Source of the DNA: Thermoanaerobaculum sp.
GTDB lineage: Bacteria; Acidobacteriota; Thermoanaerobaculia; Multivoradales; UBA5704
DNA length: 41,152 nt
Direction of reading: 5' to 3'
NCBI GenBank assembly: GCA_021154885.1
Contig: JAJKHS010000029.1
Span: 1 to 41,152, forward strand
Shown here: piece by piece, positions 33,235 to 41,030 of the stretch
Layout of the letters: every line of letters begins with the position of its first letter
How positions within the stretch are numbered: the stretch's first letter is position 1
Program-made: the position numbers and the translations under genes
The notes under the pieces: generated by a model
The model's database searches: none
Told to the model about the DNA's origin: nothing
What the model saw: the letters and a program-made list of their open reading frames with translations, nothing else

Positions 33235-33796
33235 GCACCGCGCCGGCACTTCCCCGGTCGCGCTGGCGCTCGGCGGCAATGTCGGCGATGTCGGCAACAT
33301 CGGCAATGTCAGCAACCTTGGCGCGGTGGAACGGACGCTGGCCCGGGCCCTCCGCCATCTCGAGGCCTCCCTGGGCCCGCTGCGCATCGCCTCCCTCTAC
33401 CGCAGCGCTCCCCTCTCGCCGGTCGCCCAGCCGGATTTCCTGAACACCGCCGCCGTGGCCCACACTGCGCTGGAGCCGGAGGCGGTGCTCGCCCTTGCCA
33501 AGGCCCTGGAGCTCGCCGCCGGCCGCCAGCCCCCTGCGCTCACCGTGCGCTTCGGGCCCCGTCCCCTGGACATCGACCTCCTCCTCTACGGCGACCGCCG
33601 GTCGGACGCTCCCGAGCTGACCCTCCCCCACCCCCGTCTGCGCGAGCGCCGCTTCATGCTCGAGCCCCTGGCCGAGATCGCGCCCGACTGGACTGTACCG
33701 CCCGACGGCGCCACGGTCCGCGAGTTGCTGGCGCGCCTCGGAGAGTCCCAGCGCCTGGAGCGGATTGGCTGGAGCGGACATGCAATTCTTCCGTGA
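33164..33796 (+). CDS. folK: HPPK (2-amino-4-hydroxy-6-hydroxymethyldihydropteridine diphosphokinase)
   Basis: Transfers pyrophosphate from ATP to the pterin in folate synthesis. The HPPK signatures are clear: VALALGGNVGD near the start, LYRSAPL, PDFLNTAAVAHT, the RFGPRPLDIDLLLYGD active site with its metal-binding D-x-D, and LPHPRLRERRFMLEPLAEI. The only in-frame standard start before these is a TTG at 33164, which would overlap the FYDLN gene by 71 bases and give a basic leader that looks like a shadow of it. Real initiation is probably later and non-canonical, or coupled. After GGNVGD, 9-bp repeats add the in-frame extension VGNIGNVSNLG. Confidence 0.88.
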   Translation: MPKRISRRSATPRRKRRTSTTRTEHRAGTSPVALALGGNVGDVGNIGNVSNLGAVERTLARALRHLEASLGPLRIASLYRSAPLSPVAQPDFLNTAAVAHTALEPEAVLALAKALELAAGRQPPALTVRFGPRPLDIDLLLYGDRRSDAPELTLPHPRLRERRFMLEPLAEIAPDWTVPPDGATVRELLARLGESQRLERIGWSGHAILP

Positions 33797-34541
33797 GGGC
33801 CCGCTGCTGGACGGAATCCTGCTCGGCTGCACGCTGCTCGCCTGGGGAGCGCAGGCGGTGGTGCCCTGGCGGCTCGCCGGCCTCGAGCCCGCGCGCCGCC
33901 AACGTCTCAGGGCATGGGCCATCGCCCTGCTGCCGTTGCTGGCGGCCGGCGCCCTCGCCGCCTTCGCCTATGCAGACCGGCATCCCGACGCCGCCCTGGT
34001 GCAGGCCCTCTACCCCCTGAGCGCCTCCCGGCTTGGAATGCTGCTGATGGTGCTCCTCGCGGCCCTGGCCCTCGTGGACCTGGTCGCCGCCGGTGGCGGG
34101 CGCAGCTTCGAGCCGGCCGCCTGGCGGGTTGCCGCCGGCTTCGGTCTGACCTTCCTGCTGGCGGCCTCCCTGGCCGGCGAGCTGATGCGGATCGGCGAAG
34201 GCCCGGAGAGCACCCTGATCCCCTTGGTGGTCCTCACCGGGCTGCGCCTCCTCGTCGCCCTCGGCGCCGCGGAGACGCTCGCCCCCGGCCCGCCGCTCCT
34301 GGCTCCCTTCGCCGGCGGGGCCCTGCCGCTCTACGTCCTCCTGCTCCCGGCGCGGCTCGCCCGGGCTCTGTGGGGGGGACCCGCGGCCTTCACCCTGGGC
34401 GCAGCCGCCGTCCTGTTCCTGGCCGCCCGTTGGCTCCCCGCCTCGCTGCGCCGGCCGGCCCTGGGTGCCGCCACCCTCCTCGCCGGGTTCCTCCTCGCCC
34501 AGGCGGCGCTGCTCTCCCAGCGCCTGGGTGTGCTGCGCTGA
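33780..34541 (+). CDS. Polytopic membrane protein of unknown function
   Basis: A 253-residue protein with about seven hydrophobic helices (roughly 12-32, 42-62, 80-105, 115-135, 148-170, 178-205, 210-250), rich in Leu and Ala. No catalytic or ligand motif is recognisable. The ATG at 33780 has GGAG five bases upstream and overlaps the end of folK by 17 bases, so it is probably translationally coupled and in the FYDLN-folK unit. It is convergent with the gene at 34560. I do not recognise the family. Confidence 0.7.
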   Translation: MQFFREGPLLDGILLGCTLLAWGAQAVVPWRLAGLEPARRQRLRAWAIALLPLLAAGALAAFAYADRHPDAALVQALYPLSASRLGMLLMVLLAALALVDLVAAGGGRSFEPAAWRVAAGFGLTFLLAASLAGELMRIGEGPESTLIPLVVLTGLRLLVALGAAETLAPGPPLLAPFAGGALPLYVLLLPARLARALWGGPAAFTLGAAAVLFLAARWLPASLRRPALGAATLLAGFLLAQAALLSQRLGVLR

Positions 34542-34559
34542 GTTTTCCGGCGCGGCAGC

Positions 34560-35642
34560 TCAGTGCTTGTCATCTCCTTCCTCCTGGTCTGTGCCCGCCG
34601 CCGGCTTCGGCTTGTCCTTGGAGGGCTGCTCCGGGCTCTTCTCGTGAGGCTTGATGGTCGAGCGGATGACGACGATTTTGTTGAGCAGATCGAACCAGAA
34701 GGGAGCGCCCTGGGAGACGGCGAGCGCAGTGAGGAATATTCCCAGCAGTTTCAAGAACTGGCCATAGCCGTCCTCGGGAAAACGGCGCGGGTCGACTTCG
34801 TAGGCCGCAACGTCCTTGTCGTACAGGGCTTGTTTGCCGGCGTATTTCTTGTCTTTTTTATCAGGCTGGGAGACCCAGCCGATGGGAAGGCCGAGTTGGT
34901 TGATTTCGTCGCGGACGTCATTGATCTTCTTCCGCGCCACCTTCGCCTGCTCGTCAGCGTCGGACGGAGCCGCCGCCTGGCCTGGTGCTGCAGCCGGCGC
35001 AGGCGTCGTTTTGATGTAGGTTTCCGCGGCGCTCACGACCGAGCTGCGCAGCGTGTCGTTGTACCATAGGGCATGCGTTACATTGATGGTGTCAACGTTG
35101 AGGAACGCCGCGGCCAGGAGGCCCAAGACGACCAGGATCAGGTGTGTACGCCGCTTGTACCAGCCGGACACCCGATCCATCGCATCGTTGTACCACCCCT
35201 CGACATTCGCACGGGCCGCATTGATGTCGCCACCCGCTTCATCGATCAGAGCGAGCAGAGAGACCTTGATGTTTTTATACTTCTTCTCATCCAACGAGCT
35301 GATCAGCTTCTTGATGGCATTCAGATCCTGCATCACACCGGCGGCCGCTTCCGTCCCTGCCGCGGCTTGAGTCGTCGCCAAGTTCCACAAGGCCAGGCTG
35401 AACGTACGCGCAGGTATGTACGAGGGAGTCTCCCCGAGCGGCTTGATGAGCGGGTGGTCAAAGAACTCCTTGGCCAGGTCTTCATTGTTGAGCAGCTTTC
35501 CGATGCCCTTCTCCAGGTCACGGGCGCGGAACTTGATGAAGGCCTCCATCAACTCGCTGAACGCTGAGCAAAGCAGGCTCAACAGCAGGTAGACGAAAAT
35601 GACTCCGATGGCGACTTCGAGCAGGGTCGAGCCAAACACCAT
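34560..35642 (-). CDS. Three-helix membrane protein of unknown function
   Basis: A 360-residue protein with an N-terminal transmembrane helix (about 8-27, VAIGVIFVYLLLSLLCSAFSE). An amphipathic cytosolic region follows (about 30-165), then a second helix (about 168-188, ILVVLGLLAAAFLNV). A soluble region with an Ala/Pro linker lies between, and a third helix (about 292-315, FLKLLGIFLTALAVSQGAPFW) is followed by WFDLLNKIVVIRS. The tail is Lys/Pro-rich and charged. Proteins with this SELMEAFIKFRARDLEKGI start are familiar from other bacteria as uncharacterised membrane proteins, but I cannot assign a function. A good AAGGAGA site precedes the ATG. It lies 32 bases downstream of the metallophosphoesterase gene and is probably co-transcribed. 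Confidence 0.75.
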   Translation of the reverse strand: MVFGSTLLEVAIGVIFVYLLLSLLCSAFSELMEAFIKFRARDLEKGIGKLLNNEDLAKEFFDHPLIKPLGETPSYIPARTFSLALWNLATTQAAAGTEAAAGVMQDLNAIKKLISSLDEKKYKNIKVSLLALIDEAGGDINAARANVEGWYNDAMDRVSGWYKRRTHLILVVLGLLAAAFLNVDTINVTHALWYNDTLRSSVVSAAETYIKTTPAPAAAPGQAAAPSDADEQAKVARKKINDVRDEINQLGLPIGWVSQPDKKDKKYAGKQALYDKDVAAYEVDPRRFPEDGYGQFLKLLGIFLTALAVSQGAPFWFDLLNKIVVIRSTIKPHEKSPEQPSKDKPKPAAGTDQEEGDDKH

Positions 35643-35674
35643 GGTCAGACTCTCCTTTCCTTTTCACGACCGAT

Positions 35675-36853
35675 CTATTGGTCTCCTTCATCTACATGTT
35701 TCTTTTGACAATTGGGCTCTTTGTAGTCAGGATCGCGATTGTTTGCAAAGCACCAGGCGACAAAGCCGGTGTCGAACCGTGCCGCGACCTCTTTCGGCAC
35801 TTGCTCCGGATGAATCTCGACGAATGAAAACTCGATGGTTCCATCCTCGGCGCCACCCGAATGTACCGTGGCCAGAAGGTAGCCGTAAACATTGGTTCGG
35901 GCGTTCGGCCTCGCCTTCGCGGCATCCGGCAGAACGTATCGGTGTGCGCCAGCGGTGCCAACGATCCAGCCGGGCAGCACGCCTCCATGCTCTCGCCAGA
36001 ATGCCGTGTCGTATATATTGTCAGCGTAATAGTGGGAATGGCTGGCGAGCACGTAAACGTGCTTGCCACCTTTGTTCTGGGCGTCCAGGAGCGTGTTGTA
36101 GACCTCCCTTCCCGTTTTGACGCTGGCGCCGGCAGGGGGTTCGCTCATGCTGTGAGAGAACGAGATGCTCTCGGGAAGCGCCTTGTGCATGCCGACCACC
36201 AGGGTCTTGACGCTCGCATCCGCCAGATCCCTGGCGACCACGCCCTGGAACCACTTCATTTGTGCATCGCTGAATTCCTTGCTGGATGCATTGTCGAGGT
36301 TGATGAAGTCGATCCCTCTATCCAGCCAGTGGTAGTACGAATGTGGATTGTGATCCTCGGGCTCGTCCTTGAGTCTTTGCGCCCGGAGGACGGGTGAATC
36401 CAACCAGTTGGCGAATTGGCTTAAGAAATCCTCGCGATCTTTGTGGAAGGCCATTTCATGATTTCCGATCCCGAGAAAGACGGGCGTCGAACCGAAGCTC
36501 GCGATCTGATTCTCAAGAAAATCCTTCCAGGCGGTGAGGCCGTACTTGATGTGGCCGGTAAATCCGTCCAGATGGTCGGGCCCGCATTCCATGTCCTCGT
36601 CGATGTTATAGATATATCGGAAATCGCCCAGGTGCCAATACAAAGCGGCATCCTGCTTCTTGGCCTCGGCGGCAATGGCGGGCACCACCACGTCGCCACA
36701 ATTCCTGGAGTCGCCGGAGACCGCAAAACGCCATGTAACCTCTGATCTTGCCGCGCTGGTGGCGCTCTGGTCCTGGGCCGCCATTCCGGTCGCGGTCAAC
36801 GCCGCGATCACGATCAAAGCCGTTGTGACGTCGCGAAAAAGTGATCGAGCCAC
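35675..36853 (-). CDS. Exported calcineurin-like metallophosphoesterase
   Basis: A 392-residue protein from a GTG start with AGGAGG eight bases upstream. A Sec signal peptide (about 1-26) is followed by a metallophosphoesterase fold: GDSR at 47-50, GDFRY at 76-80, GNHE at 130-133, a His near 223 in VVGMHKALPES and the ASHSHYY motif near 270. The first motif has D-S-R instead of D-x-H, as in some purple-acid-phosphatase-like relatives, so metal binding may differ. The substrate is unknown. Codon use is slightly less GC-rich than the housekeeping genes around it, as in the co-oriented membrane protein downstream, suggesting the pair may be an accessory acquisition. Confidence 0.8.
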   Translation of the reverse strand: MARSLFRDVTTALIVIAALTATGMAAQDQSATSAARSEVTWRFAVSGDSRNCGDVVVPAIAAEAKKQDAALYWHLGDFRYIYNIDEDMECGPDHLDGFTGHIKYGLTAWKDFLENQIASFGSTPVFLGIGNHEMAFHKDREDFLSQFANWLDSPVLRAQRLKDEPEDHNPHSYYHWLDRGIDFINLDNASSKEFSDAQMKWFQGVVARDLADASVKTLVVGMHKALPESISFSHSMSEPPAGASVKTGREVYNTLLDAQNKGGKHVYVLASHSHYYADNIYDTAFWREHGGVLPGWIVGTAGAHRYVLPDAAKARPNARTNVYGYLLATVHSGGAEDGTIEFSFVEIHPEQVPKEVAARFDTGFVAWCFANNRDPDYKEPNCQKKHVDEGDQ

Positions 36854-36887
36854 GGAATGACCTCCTCTGGTTTAATGATTCCGAGAC

Positions 36888-36917
36888 AGCGTAGCACGTC
36901 ATCAATTGCAGGGTCAA
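36888..36917 (-). promoter_or_regulatory. Promoter candidate of the exported phosphoesterase
   Basis: On the minus strand TTGACC (36917-36912) and TACGCT (36893-36888) are separated by 18 bases, about 35 bases before the GTG at 36853. Confidence 0.4.
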
Positions 36918-36935
36918 GCAGGCGCAAATCCGCGG

Positions 36936-36964
36936 TTGTCCCACCGCCAACACCCCGCTATCAT
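36936..36964 (+). promoter_or_regulatory. Promoter candidate of the MFS gene
   Basis: TTGTCC (36936-36941), 17 bases, TATCAT (36959-36964), about 24 bases before the ATG at 36988. The -10 matches five of six consensus positions. It is back-to-back with the phosphoesterase promoter. Confidence 0.45.
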
Positions 36965-36987
36965 CCTCCCGCCCAAGCGAGCCGACA

Positions 36988-38220
36988 ATGACCGAGCGAC
37001 GCGACCCCTACGTCTCCCTGCGCAATCCGAGCTTCCTCTGGTATGTCGCCAGCATGGTGGCGCTGACGCTCGGGACGCAGATCCAGGCGACGGTGGTGGC
37101 GTGGCAGGTCTACACCCTGACCCGCGACCCTCTCTCGCTCGGCTTCGTCGGGCTGGCCGAGGCGCTGCCGTTCATCGGCGCCGCTCTCTATGCGGGCCAC
37201 GTCGCCGATCGGCACGACCGCAAGCTCCTGTCCCTGATCTCCATCGGAGTCCAGACGCTCGCCGCGCTCGTGCTGCTCGGCTACACGCTGCGGCCGGAGG
37301 TGCTGGCGGGCGGGCGGGTGTGGCCGATCTATGCGGTGGTGTTCGTCAGCGGGCTCGCGCGCAGCTTCCTCCAGCCGGCCCGCACCGCGCTGAGCGCCGA
37401 GATCGTGCCCCGCGAAACCTATGCCAACGCGGTGGCCTGGCGCTCGTCGCTCTGGCAGTTCGCCGCCGTCGTGGGGCCGGCGATGGGCGGCGTGCTGTAT
37501 GGCTTCTCGGGCGCCCGTGCGGCGTACGTCACGGAGGCGGCGCTCTGTCTCGCCGGCTGGGCCCTCTTCACCCGCATCGGCTACGCCCGGCGGCCGGTCG
37601 CCCCACGGGAGGGGAGCATCGGCGAAAACCTTACCATCGGCATCCGTTTCCTGCTCACTCAGCCGGAGCTGCTGGGCGCGCAGTTGCTCGACCTCTTCTC
37701 CGTGCTTTTCGGCGGCGCCACGGCGCTGCTCCCCATCTTCACCTCCGAGATCCTGCACGTCGGACCCGAGGGCCTCGGCGTCCTCCGTGCCGCCCCGGCC
37801 GGCGGCGCCGTGCTGATGTCCGTCTTCCTGGCCCATCGCAGCCTGCGGCGTGCGGGGCCGGCGCTTCTCCTCTGCGTCGCCGGGTTCGGGCTCTGCTGGA
37901 TTTTCTTCGCGCTCTCCAAGTCGTTCTGGCTGTCGCTGGCGCTCCTGGCCGTCAGCGGCATACTGGACACGGTCAGCGTGGTGATCCGCTCGACACTCCT
38001 CACCCTGCGCACGCCGGCGCGGTTGCTGGGCCGCGTCTCGGCGGTCAATCAGATCTTCATCGGCTCGTCCAACGAGATCGGCTCGTTCGAGTCTGGCGTG
38101 GCCGCCCGGCTTCTGGGCGCCGTGAATTCCGTGATTTTCGGTGGACTGATGACGCTGGGCGTGGTGGGCGTCACGGCTTGGAAAATTCCGGCGTTGCGGA
38201 AGCTGGACGAGCTGGAGTGA
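36988..38220 (+). CDS. MFS transporter (EntS/MFS_3-like exporter)
   Basis: A 410-residue inner-membrane protein with about 11-12 predicted helices. The loop between helices 2 and 3 has the MFS motif-A pattern GHVADRHDRKLL. The segments RSFLQPARTALSAEIVPRETYANAVAW and VGPAMGGVLYGF are typical of the MFS_3/EntS-type exporters, and the C-terminal half retains RLLGRVSAVNQIFIGSSNEIGSFESG. Relatives export siderophores or drugs; no siderophore genes are nearby, so the substrate is unknown. The 3' end overlaps the convergent glyoxalase gene by 50 bases. Confidence 0.88.
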   Translation: MTERRDPYVSLRNPSFLWYVASMVALTLGTQIQATVVAWQVYTLTRDPLSLGFVGLAEALPFIGAALYAGHVADRHDRKLLSLISIGVQTLAALVLLGYTLRPEVLAGGRVWPIYAVVFVSGLARSFLQPARTALSAEIVPRETYANAVAWRSSLWQFAAVVGPAMGGVLYGFSGARAAYVTEAALCLAGWALFTRIGYARRPVAPREGSIGENLTIGIRFLLTQPELLGAQLLDLFSVLFGGATALLPIFTSEILHVGPEGLGVLRAAPAGGAVLMSVFLAHRSLRRAGPALLLCVAGFGLCWIFFALSKSFWLSLALLAVSGILDTVSVVIRSTLLTLRTPARLLGRVSAVNQIFIGSSNEIGSFESGVAARLLGAVNSVIFGGLMTLGVVGVTAWKIPALRKLDELE

Positions 38221-38734
38221 AGTCCGCCGCCGCGGCGAGCAGACCCTCCAGGTCGAGCCGGCGGGTGTACATCGCGAGCTCGCCGTCCGACGTGCGGGGC
38301 CAGGCCTCGCGGGGCCGGTCCCAGTACAGCTCCACGCCGTTCTCGTCGGGATCGCGGAGATAGAGCGCCTCGCTCACGCCGTGATCGGCCGCGCCGTCGA
38401 GCTGGACGCCCGCCGCGATCAGCCGCCGCAAGGCGTCGCCCAGGGCGTCGCGCGTCGGATAGAGGATGGCGAGATGGTAGAGCCCCGTCGTGCCCGGCGC
38501 CGGCGGCGAGCCGCCCAGGCTCTCCCAGGTGTTGAGCCCGATGTGATGGTGATAGCCGCCCGCCGAAATGAACGCCGCGCTCGCGCCGAAGCGCTGCGTC
38601 AGCTCGAAGCCGAGCACGCCGCAATAGAAGTCGAGCGCCCGCTCGATGTCCGCGACCTTGAGATGGACGTGGCCGATGCGGACCTGGGGGTCGATCGGCG
38701 AGGATTTGCCTTTGCTCTCTTGAGGTGTCGTCAT
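38171..38734 (-). CDS. VOC/glyoxalase-fold dioxygenase-like protein
   Basis: From the ATG at 38734, with GGAGGG six bases upstream, it has 187 residues. Two beta-alpha-beta-beta-beta modules of the vicinal oxygen chelate fold are visible. The first has IGHVHLKVADIERALDFYCGVLGFEL with the metal-binding His and YHHHIGLNTW. The second has LYHLAILYP and ALYLRDPDENGVELYWDRP with the metal-binding Glu. This arrangement is that of the CatE-like subgroup of ring-cleavage dioxygenase homologues; the reaction is not predictable. It ends within the 3' end of the MFS gene on the other strand and is divergent from the GH47 gene. Confidence 0.85.
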   Translation of the reverse strand: MTTPQESKGKSSPIDPQVRIGHVHLKVADIERALDFYCGVLGFELTQRFGASAAFISAGGYHHHIGLNTWESLGGSPPAPGTTGLYHLAILYPTRDALGDALRRLIAAGVQLDGAADHGVSEALYLRDPDENGVELYWDRPREAWPRTSDGELAMYTRRLDLEGLLAAAADFTPARPASATPEFSKP

Positions 38735-38804
38735 GATTGCCCTCCGCCCACTACAACAGGATTCTATTCCCGAGACGAATGATAGATGGTCCCGGCAAAG
38801 TAGA

Positions 38805-40178
38805 ATGGGCATCATGAAGATCAGCGCCCTCCTCTCCGTCGTCCTTCTCCTCCTGCCCGGAGGCAAGGCCGCCGTGCGCCCGTCCTCGCGGCCCGCTGCC
38901 GTGAACCACACTGAGATGGCCGACCGGGTCCGCGCCGAGCTCCTCTATTCGTGGCAGGCCTACGAGCGGTACGCGTGGGGTCACGACGAGCTCAAACCCT
39001 TGAGCAGGACGACCCGCGACTGGTACGGCGAGCCCCTCTACATGACCCCCGTGGACTCGCTGGACACCCTGCTCCTCCTGGGATTCAAGGACGAGGCCGA
39101 AAAAGCCAAGGCGCTGATCGTCGACAAGCTCTCGTTCGACAAAGACGTCCCGGTGAAGAATTTCGAGGTCACCATCCGCCTCCTGGGAGGTCTGCTCTCC
39201 AGCTATCAGATGACCGGCGATCCACGCCTGCTCCGGCTCGCCGAAGACCTTGGCAAGCGGCTCCTGCCCGTCTTCAACTCTCCCACGGGCATGCCCTACA
39301 TGTACGTCAACCTCAAGACGGGCAAGACCTCCGGCGCGCACTCCAACCCCGCGGAGATCGGCACGCTCCTCCTCGAATTCGGAACCCTTTCGAAGCTCAC
39401 CAAGAAGCCGGTCTTCTTCGACAAGGCCAAGAACGCCGTCGTCCAGCTCTACAAACGGCGCTCGAAAATCGGTCTCGTGGGCGAGGAGATCGACGTCGAG
39501 ACGGGCCAGTGGATCAGCCGCGCCAGCCACGTGGGCGGCGGCATCGACTCCTATTACGAATACCTTCTGAAGTGCTCACGCCTCTTCGGCGATCCGGACT
39601 GCGCCAGCATGTGGCGAGAGAGTGTGCGCGCCCTGAACCAACGTCTGGCGGACAACGTTCCCACGGGGCTCTGGTATGGACAGGTGGACATGGAGACGGG
39701 CCAGCGCACGGCCACGGAATGGGGGGCCCTGCACGCCTTCCTCCCCGCCGTCCTGGCCCTCGGCGGCGACCTCGGCCGCGCGCGGCGCCTCCAGGCCTCG
39801 TCCTACAAAATGTGGAACCTGCACGGGATCGAGCCCGAGGTCCTCGACTACAGGACGATGCAGGTGAAGGAGCCCGGCTACCCCCTGCGGCCCGAGATCA
39901 TGGAATCAGCCTATTACCTCTACCACTCCACGAAAGATCCGCGGTACCTGGAGATGGGCCGCACCTTCTTCGGCGGGCTCGTCGCCCACTGCCGCACCGC
40001 CGCCGGCTACACCGTCCTCAAGGACGTGACCACCCACGAGAAGGGCGACCTGATGCCCAGCTACTTCCTGGCCGAAACGCTGAAATATCTCTACCTCCTC
40101 TTCGCTCCCGACAAAACCCTCGATCTCGACCACGTCGTCTTCAACACCGAGGCCCATCCCCTGCGGCGGACGTGGTAG
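38805..40178 (+). CDS. Glycoside hydrolase family 47 (alpha-1,2-mannosidase-like)
   Basis: A 457-residue exported protein; an ATG at 38814 is an alternative start. A signal peptide (KISALLSVVLLLLPGGKAA) is followed by the single alpha/alpha barrel of GH47. Signatures are AYERYAWGHDELKPLSRT (52-69), TPVDSLDTLLLLGF (81-94), FEVTIRLLGGLLSSYQ, GAHSNPAEIGTLLLEF, GGGIDSYYEYLLKC, LRPEIMESAYYLYHST with catalytic acidic residues, and the C-terminal LKYLYLLF...VVFNTEAHPL, whose Thr448 is the calcium-binding residue of the family. GH47 enzymes trim alpha-1,2-mannose with inversion and are best known from eukaryotic N-glycan processing; bacterial members are few. It stands alone, convergent with dapB. 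Confidence 0.9.
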   Translation: MGIMKISALLSVVLLLLPGGKAAVRPSSRPAAVNHTEMADRVRAELLYSWQAYERYAWGHDELKPLSRTTRDWYGEPLYMTPVDSLDTLLLLGFKDEAEKAKALIVDKLSFDKDVPVKNFEVTIRLLGGLLSSYQMTGDPRLLRLAEDLGKRLLPVFNSPTGMPYMYVNLKTGKTSGAHSNPAEIGTLLLEFGTLSKLTKKPVFFDKAKNAVVQLYKRRSKIGLVGEEIDVETGQWISRASHVGGGIDSYYEYLLKCSRLFGDPDCASMWRESVRALNQRLADNVPTGLWYGQVDMETGQRTATEWGALHAFLPAVLALGGDLGRARRLQASSYKMWNLHGIEPEVLDYRTMQVKEPGYPLRPEIMESAYYLYHSTKDPRYLEMGRTFFGGLVAHCRTAAGYTVLKDVTTHEKGDLMPSYFLAETLKYLYLLFAPDKTLDLDHVVFNTEAHPLRRTW

Positions 40179-40187
40179 GGGATCGTC

Positions 40188-40988
40188 TCAAACCAGATCC
40201 AGCACCTGATCGAGCCCCCGGCGCAGCCCGACGAAGCCGCCGACACGGCGGGCCGCGAGCAGCGTGCCGTCGACATAGGGCTCGGCGCCGCTACCCCCGT
40301 CATAGCGCAGCGACAGCCGCTCGTTCGGTTTGCCAAAGATCACCTCGGCGGCGATGACGTAGCCCGGCAGGCGGATCGAGTGGATCTGCGTACCGTTCAA
40401 CGTGAGGCCCCGAGCCTCCGGTGAGCCCTGCGTCTCGCCGATGGGGATCGCCACTTCGGGCGCGCGTACTTTGGACAACCGGTGCACGATCTCGCGCGTC
40501 GTGCCGCTCGGCGCGTCCGGCTTGCCGGCGTCCGAATAATCGATCACCTCCCAACTCGGCATGTACCTCGCCGCAATCGCCGCGAAATGCTGGAGCAGCA
40601 CTGCCGAGATGGCAAAGTTGCCCGCGGCGAGCACGCCGACGCCGTGGCGCCGGGCCGCCTCGTCAATCTCTGCGAAATCCTTGTCGTCGAGCCCGGAGGT
40701 GCCGATGACGACGCGCACCTTACGATCGATCGCCTGGAGCACGTTCGCCTTCACGCCCTCCGGGTTGGTGTAATCGATCAGCACGTCCGTCTCCGCCACG
40801 AGCGCCTCCGCCACGGTGCCGCTCACCCGCAGGGGCAGACCGGGAATGCCGAGCGCCTCGCCCAGCGTCTTTCCACGGGCAGCCCGCGAGACCGCGCCCA
40901 CCAGCTCGAGGTCCGGCGCGGCCACGATCGCAGGCGCCAGGCTGCGTCCCACCCAGCCGGTCGCGCCGGCGACACAGATGCGGATCAT
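40188..40988 (-). CDS. dapB: 4-hydroxy-tetrahydrodipicolinate reductase (atypical DapB)
   Basis: Reduces the dihydrodipicolinate precursor with NAD(P)H in lysine/diaminopimelate synthesis. It has 266 residues. The Rossmann motif GATGWVG is at 8-14, DYTNPEGV at 72-79, GTSGL at 96-100 and AGNFAISAVLL at 122-132. The substrate loop retains GKPDAPSGT (155-163, Lys156), but the usual E-x-HH-x-x-K has become D-Y-S-D-A-G-K, so both histidines, including the catalytic acid, are missing at the usual place. It may use another residue or act on a different substrate. GGAGG lies seven bases before the ATG. Confidence 0.8.
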   Translation of the reverse strand: MIRICVAGATGWVGRSLAPAIVAAPDLELVGAVSRAARGKTLGEALGIPGLPLRVSGTVAEALVAETDVLIDYTNPEGVKANVLQAIDRKVRVVIGTSGLDDKDFAEIDEAARRHGVGVLAAGNFAISAVLLQHFAAIAARYMPSWEVIDYSDAGKPDAPSGTTREIVHRLSKVRAPEVAIPIGETQGSPEARGLTLNGTQIHSIRLPGYVIAAEVIFGKPNERLSLRYDGGSGAEPYVDGTLLAARRVGGFVGLRRGLDQVLDLV

Positions 40989-41010
40989 GCGAAAACCTCC
41001 GAACCTTCCT

Positions 41011-41030
41011 CAGGATACCGCAGGATACCG
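41011..41030. repeat. Tandem 10-bp duplication upstream of dapB
   Basis: CAGGATACCG occurs twice head to tail, 23 bases ahead of the dapB ATG. On the minus strand each copy offers a TATCCT. The remaining sequence to 41152 shows no gene I can support; a short plus-strand frame from 41107 runs off the window end without recognisable sequence. Confidence 0.6.
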
